This document shows, in pieces, positions 61,031 to 64,000 of a stretch of 64,000 nt of DNA. This DNA is from an uncultured Lachnospiraceae bacterium (GTDB lineage: Bacteria; Bacillota; Clostridia; Lachnospirales; Lachnospiraceae): contig CAJUMB010000001.1 of NCBI GenBank assembly GCA_910587105.1, positions 1 to 64,000 of the forward strand, given 5' to 3'. The notes beneath the pieces were generated by a model. It was not told where the DNA came from. It ran no database searches and saw only the letters and a program-made list of their open reading frames with translations. The number at the start of each line of letters is the position of its first letter. Positions within the stretch are counted from its first letter, which is position 1. Made by a program: the position numbers and the translations under genes.

Positions 61031-61540
61031 ATGAGCGGGAAATCAAAAAAGACGGCAGCTGTTGTTGGAGCGCTTTTGCTTCTTCTGGCGGCTGTAGCAG
61101 TTTACTTCTGTGTGTTCCATAAATACACGAAGGATGATCTGGCATATGACGACAATGCCATAACCGGTATTTTGCCGGGGATTGATATTGATGAGAGAAG
61201 AAAAGAGTTACAGAAGATTGTGGACCGGAACATGATTGCCTTTTCTGTTAATACCTCCCCGGTTTTTCTCAACGGGACTTCTAAAGGCAATCTGTTGATT
61301 GAGAATCCCGGAAATAATGGGAAACTTCTGAAGGCCAGTATCACAATTGATGAGACGAAGGAAGAAGTCTATTCAACCAAATATTTAAAACCGGGGACTT
61401 ATATCGAATCCGCAAAACTGGATAAAGTTTTGAAAGAGGGTACATATAACGCCACTGTCCATATTTCCGCCTATGATGAATATACAGCCGAGTATATCGG
61501 GCAGACAGGGGCACAGATTGTTATCACAGTTCAGAATTAA
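61031..61540 (+). CDS. Exported, membrane-anchored hypothetical protein (Firmicutes surface protein type)
   Basis: A 169-aa protein with a basic N-terminus and one hydrophobic segment (about residues 8-27; lacks a lipobox Cys) followed by a soluble beta-rich domain (PVFLNGTSKGNLLIENPGNN, GTYIESAKLDKVLKEGTYNA) of a type often found next to cell-surface and pilin-like genes. AGTGGAGG precedes the ATG. I do not recognise a characterised family. Its neighbour encodes a secreted protein with a similar pattern, so the two may work together on the cell surface. Confidence 0.75.
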   Translation: MSGKSKKTAAVVGALLLLLAAVAVYFCVFHKYTKDDLAYDDNAITGILPGIDIDERRKELQKIVDRNMIAFSVNTSPVFLNGTSKGNLLIENPGNNGKLLKASITIDETKEEVYSTKYLKPGTYIESAKLDKVLKEGTYNATVHISAYDEYTAEYIGQTGAQIVITVQN

Positions 61541-61602
61541 AGAACTGCATGTAATTTTCATGCTATATCCATACTATGAACGGGTGCGGAGAGGAGCTGT
61601 CT

Positions 61603-62178
61603 ATGAAGAAAAAATCAATTCTTTTAACTTTTGTACTAACTATGTCTCTGATTTTTTCCACGGCTGCATATGCCGCCAGTACAACTGCAACGAAGGACAT
61701 CCCCATTGGAGGCTCTGGGGAGATGGAAATGGTGGGAAGTATTGAACCTACAGTCCTTTCTGTTACGATGCCGTCTGTTGTTCCATTTAATATCAGCAAC
61801 AGCCTGACTACAGAGAATAAGGTTATTTCACCAAGAATTAAGATGAAAAATAACTCCAGTATACCGGTGAGTATTACTGTCTCTTATACAGAGGTGGACA
61901 TCAGCAAACTGAAGAATACCAGCTGGTGTAATGACGCCAATGTGGGTCCAAGACAGATCGCAATCGGATTAGAGAAGGAAGAGGTTAAAGATGAAATGCC
62001 CACAGGTTTATCGAATGCTAAATGGCTATGGGCGAACCAGTGGCAGTACATGGAGGTTCTGTCATTAGCGGCGAATCAGGAAGATGCATTGTATGTTGTA
62101 GGCGCCATGGGGCAGGATGTTATGGAGAATACAACATTCACCGTGACACCGACTTTTATTGTAAGCAGAACCTACTAA
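61603..62178 (+). CDS. Secreted surface protein of unknown function
   Basis: A 191-aa protein with a clear signal peptide (KKKSILLTFVLTMSLIFSTAA, cleavage near AYAAS at about residue 23) and a mature beta-rich domain with Ser/Thr-rich strands (VLSVTMPSVVPFNISNSLT, FTVTPTFIVSRTY at the end). GAGAGGAG precedes ATG 61603; an earlier ATG at 61576 lies before the signal. No sortase motif or membrane anchor is visible. It resembles small surface proteins encoded with the preceding gene type, but the function is unknown. Confidence 0.75.
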   Translation: MKKKSILLTFVLTMSLIFSTAAYAASTTATKDIPIGGSGEMEMVGSIEPTVLSVTMPSVVPFNISNSLTTENKVISPRIKMKNNSSIPVSITVSYTEVDISKLKNTSWCNDANVGPRQIAIGLEKEEVKDEMPTGLSNAKWLWANQWQYMEVLSLAANQEDALYVVGAMGQDVMENTTFTVTPTFIVSRTY

Positions 62179-62261
62179 TCTGAATTTATGACTTACTAAA
62201 ATTATTAAATAAATGAAAGCATCTGTTTGTAGTATGTGTATATAGAAAGAAGGATATCACT

Positions 62262-63383
62262 ATGTCTGTTTATTATTTTACGATTGCCACACTTTCTGTG
62301 ATGGGATATGTTTTTACTGTCAGGGACAGGCAGGAAAAAACTAAGGTGTTTTATCTGGCTGCGGCATTTTTGGCTCTTACCTTTATCGCTTCCTTCCGTT
62401 ACGGAATTGGTTTTGACTATTTCTCTTATGAGCAGATATATGAGACGGTCTCAGCATGGACGTTTCGTGATATCCTTCGTTGTTATTGGTATGAGCCATT
62501 CTACTTTCTTATATGTAAGCTTTTTAGCCTGGCAGGATGTTCTTTCCCTGTGTTCCTGCTGAGCGTAAATATATTTTTGATTTTAGCAGCTATATGGTTT
62601 ATTTACCGTTATTCCAAACTTCCATGGGTAAGTATTTACTTTTATATTACCCTGCAGTTTTTAGCATATAACATGAATCTGGTCCGTCAGTCCATTGCGG
62701 TCGCCTTTTTCCTTTTTGCTTATCCAAGTCTGAAAAATCGGAAAATTATTTTATTTACAGCATGGATATTCACCGGCGGTCTTTTTCATAATTCTTTATG
62801 GTTTGTGTGGCCGTTATATTTTCTGCTCAGAATAAAGATTACGAAAAAATTTTTGGCAGTTTTTGCTGCACTGGAGGCATTTGTCTATTTCTTCTTTGAA
62901 TGGGTTTTTGTCTTTATCGTACCGTTTCTTCCGCCAAGGTATGCCCGTTACCCAGGCGGTTATTTCTGGAGTCCAAGCACGTTTGGATATGTGATACCTT
63001 ATGCGTTGTATGGTCTGATTGTTTATTTGTTTCGAAACCGGATCACAGATCCAAAGCAGCGGTGCATTTATCTGAACAGCGCTCTTTATAGCACTGCCAT
63101 TAGTTTGTTTATTACAAAACATTTTATATTGGAACGGTTTGCCGTTTATCCATTTGCACTTTCGTTAATTGCCCTTCCTGAAATTATCGCTTCTTATGAA
63201 AATGACAGAAAATCCAGCAACAGATTTGAACCCGCCTATTATCGGGTTTTGATTTTGATTCTGGTGTTCGGCGGGATATATTTTTCATTTTCAGCAGCTA
63301 AAGGTGTTCATTCCGTATATCCATATGTCAGCTTGATGGAAAAGGGGTATTCTGCGCCAATGGATATGTCCGGCTCAGAGTGA
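62262..63383 (+). CDS. EpsG-family polysaccharide polymerase-like membrane protein
   Basis: A 373-aa polytopic protein with about ten hydrophobic segments, opening with a helix and containing the typical ASFRYGIGFDYFSYEQIYE motif that follows the second helix in EpsG-type Wzy proteins; NMNLVRQSIAVAFFLFAYP is another family segment. GAAAGGA precedes ATG 62262. It is a second polymerase-like gene in this window, so either a second polysaccharide is made or the two act on the same polymer at different linkages. Confidence 0.88.
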   Translation: MSVYYFTIATLSVMGYVFTVRDRQEKTKVFYLAAAFLALTFIASFRYGIGFDYFSYEQIYETVSAWTFRDILRCYWYEPFYFLICKLFSLAGCSFPVFLLSVNIFLILAAIWFIYRYSKLPWVSIYFYITLQFLAYNMNLVRQSIAVAFFLFAYPSLKNRKIILFTAWIFTGGLFHNSLWFVWPLYFLLRIKITKKFLAVFAALEAFVYFFFEWVFVFIVPFLPPRYARYPGGYFWSPSTFGYVIPYALYGLIVYLFRNRITDPKQRCIYLNSALYSTAISLFITKHFILERFAVYPFALSLIALPEIIASYENDRKSSNRFEPAYYRVLILILVFGGIYFSFSAAKGVHSVYPYVSLMEKGYSAPMDMSGSE

Positions 63384-63401
63384 GGGTATTACTTGTCCAG
63401 C

Positions 63402-63462
63402 ACAAATCTCCCACCAAGTGTGACGCACATCTGACAAAAAGCATTTTTAAGACACGTTCTAG
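63402..63462. mobile_element. Right half of the inverted-repeat element (orphan end)
   Basis: ACAAATCTCCCA, then GTGACGCAC, then ATTTTTAAGACACGTTCTAG, matches the right part of the complete element at 12410-12584 in order and spacing, with substitutions and a shorter middle. Its end pairs with the orphan left end at 26070 (CGTGTCTTAAAAAT shared) better than with the complete element. Confidence 0.55.
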
Positions 63463-63495
63463 CCAAAAATATCTGATGAAAGTTTTAGCAATGAA

Positions 63496-63523
63496 TTGAC
63501 AAATATCCCTCAGAGAATATAAT
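63496..63523 (+). promoter_or_regulatory. Sigma-A promoter of the AraC-type gene
   Basis: TTGACA (63496-63501), a 16-nt spacer and TATAAT (63518-63523) lie about 200 nt before the start codon, leaving a long leader. Confidence 0.7.
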
Positions 63524-63555
63524 AAACTCATAAGCTGCTAACTTACGAGTTTATT
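63521..63555 (+). other. Long stem-loop overlapping the start of the AraC leader
   Basis: AATAAACTCATAAG (63521-63534) pairs with CTTACGAGTTTATT (63542-63555) with one mismatch and a 7-nt loop. It begins in the promoter -10 box, so it may be an operator-like palindrome rather than an RNA element. Confidence 0.5.
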
Positions 63556-63724
63556 CCTGGAGGCGGATTGAGCACCCTTGGTCAGGAAAATATAATTCCT
63601 GATTTCTCCGGCCCTGCAGCTCGTAATTCCGGCACGCAAAAAGAGAGGATAACAGGTCCTTTTCATAGTATAATAACTCAAACATGTTCAACATATGTTT
63701 CAAGAAATGTGAGGAGATGAAAAA

Positions 63725-64000
63725 ATGGAGTGGATGCACCAGTTGAATCAGGCAATAGCTTATATTGAAGATCATCTGACTGAAGAAATTGATTACAGAC
63801 AGCTGGGGAAAATTGCCTGTTGTTCCGCCTATCATTTTCAAAGAATGTTTACGTACATGGCGGGGGTTCCCTTATCAGAATATATCCGCAGAAGAAAAAT
63901 GTCTCTGGCCGCTGCGGATATACAGGGGAGCGGGGAGAAGATTGTGGATATCGCGTTAAAATATGGCTATCACTCGCCCACTGCTTTCAACCGGGCATTT
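63725..64000 (+). CDS. AraC-family regulator, N-terminal part (runs off the window)
   Basis: The first 92 residues hold the AraC DNA-binding domain at the N-terminus: MEWMHQLNQAIAYIEDHLTE, LGKIACCSAYHFQRMFTYMA (first HTH) and IVDIALKYGYHSPTAFNRAF (second HTH). This N-terminal arrangement is typical of regulators with a C-terminal GyrI-like effector domain, which would lie beyond the window. GAGGAGA precedes ATG 63725. Target genes are unknown. Confidence 0.9.
   Translation, partial: MEWMHQLNQAIAYIEDHLTEEIDYRQLGKIACCSAYHFQRMFTYMAGVPLSEYIRRRKMSLAAADIQGSGEKIVDIALKYGYHSPTAFNRAF

Larger units (their letters stand above)
63384..63724. other. Intergenic region before the AraC gene
   Basis: The first part holds the orphan right end of the inverted-repeat element (63402-63462). 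The middle part holds a promoter and a 14-bp hairpin (63496-63555). No open frame of note was found. Confidence 0.5.

Noticed and set aside
1..64000. CRISPR arrays, rRNA genes, prophage or intact insertion sequences
   Set aside because: No regularly spaced repeats, rRNA-like sequence, phage structural genes or transposase genes were recognised anywhere in the window.

Overview
The window looks like chromosome of a Gram-positive anaerobe of the Clostridia, most likely a gut Lachnospiraceae close to Blautia. Grounds: strong AGGAGG-type ribosome binding sites, TTGACA-17-TATAAT promoters, lipoprotein-type ABC binding proteins, a pta-ackA acetate pair, the DUF711 and ACT-domain pair, and LoaP-type NusG paralogues. 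The genus is inferred from gene style, not from a marker-gene comparison. Almost every gene reads on the + strand.

Region 1 (1-12.3 kb): a small Cys-rich protein (-), a hotdog thioesterase, trpS with an iron-dependent alcohol dehydrogenase and an aldehyde dehydrogenase, then an AraC regulator/flavoprotein pair (-) divergent from a five-gene sugar or cyclitol operon (URO-D-like protein, Gfo/Idh/MocA dehydrogenase, ribose-type ABC transporter).

Region 2 (12.3-26.3 kb): housekeeping. A 175-bp inverted-repeat element, tRNA-Leu(CAA), a polar amino-acid ABC transporter, a cytidylate-kinase-like protein, a zinc-finger membrane protein, polA, coaE, a WalJ-type hydrolase, an ACT protein, a DUF711 protein, tmcAL (-), pta, ackA and tRNA-Pro(GGG).

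Region 3 (26.3-57.2 kb): a large, more A+T-rich surface-polysaccharide locus. It opens with a hairpin-rich leader and two tandem specialised NusG (LoaP-like) genes, then another strong intrinsic terminator before the biosynthetic genes. The genes fall into blocks: (a) two DegT-family proteins, the first lacking the PLP lysine, a priming sugar-phosphate transferase and two hexapeptide acyltransferases; (b) an acyl-carrier-protein block (ACP, AMP-forming ligase, type II thioesterase, LuxE-like, LuxC-like, SDR, split transketolase) that could make an aldehyde and extend it by a two-carbon unit; (c) assembly genes (large HAD protein, GT4, Wzy, GT2, pyruvyltransferase, Wzx, LicD); (d) a phosphonate block (PEP mutase fused to a nucleotidyltransferase, metallophosphoesterase, SDR, NTP-transferase, Rossmann dehydrogenase, acyltransferase, phosphonopyruvate decarboxylase) with no recognisable aminoethylphosphonate transaminase. 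The prediction is a phosphonate-decorated polysaccharide carrying an unusual ACP-derived branch, under processive antitermination control.

Region 4 (57.2-64 kb): a scar of a Phd/PIN toxin-antitoxin pair, a serine recombinase with unusual extensions, a Wzz/kinase-like membrane protein without a nucleotide-binding loop, two exported proteins, an EpsG-type polymerase, half of an inverted-repeat element, and the start of an AraC-type regulator that runs off the window. No rRNA, CRISPR array, prophage or intact insertion sequence was seen.
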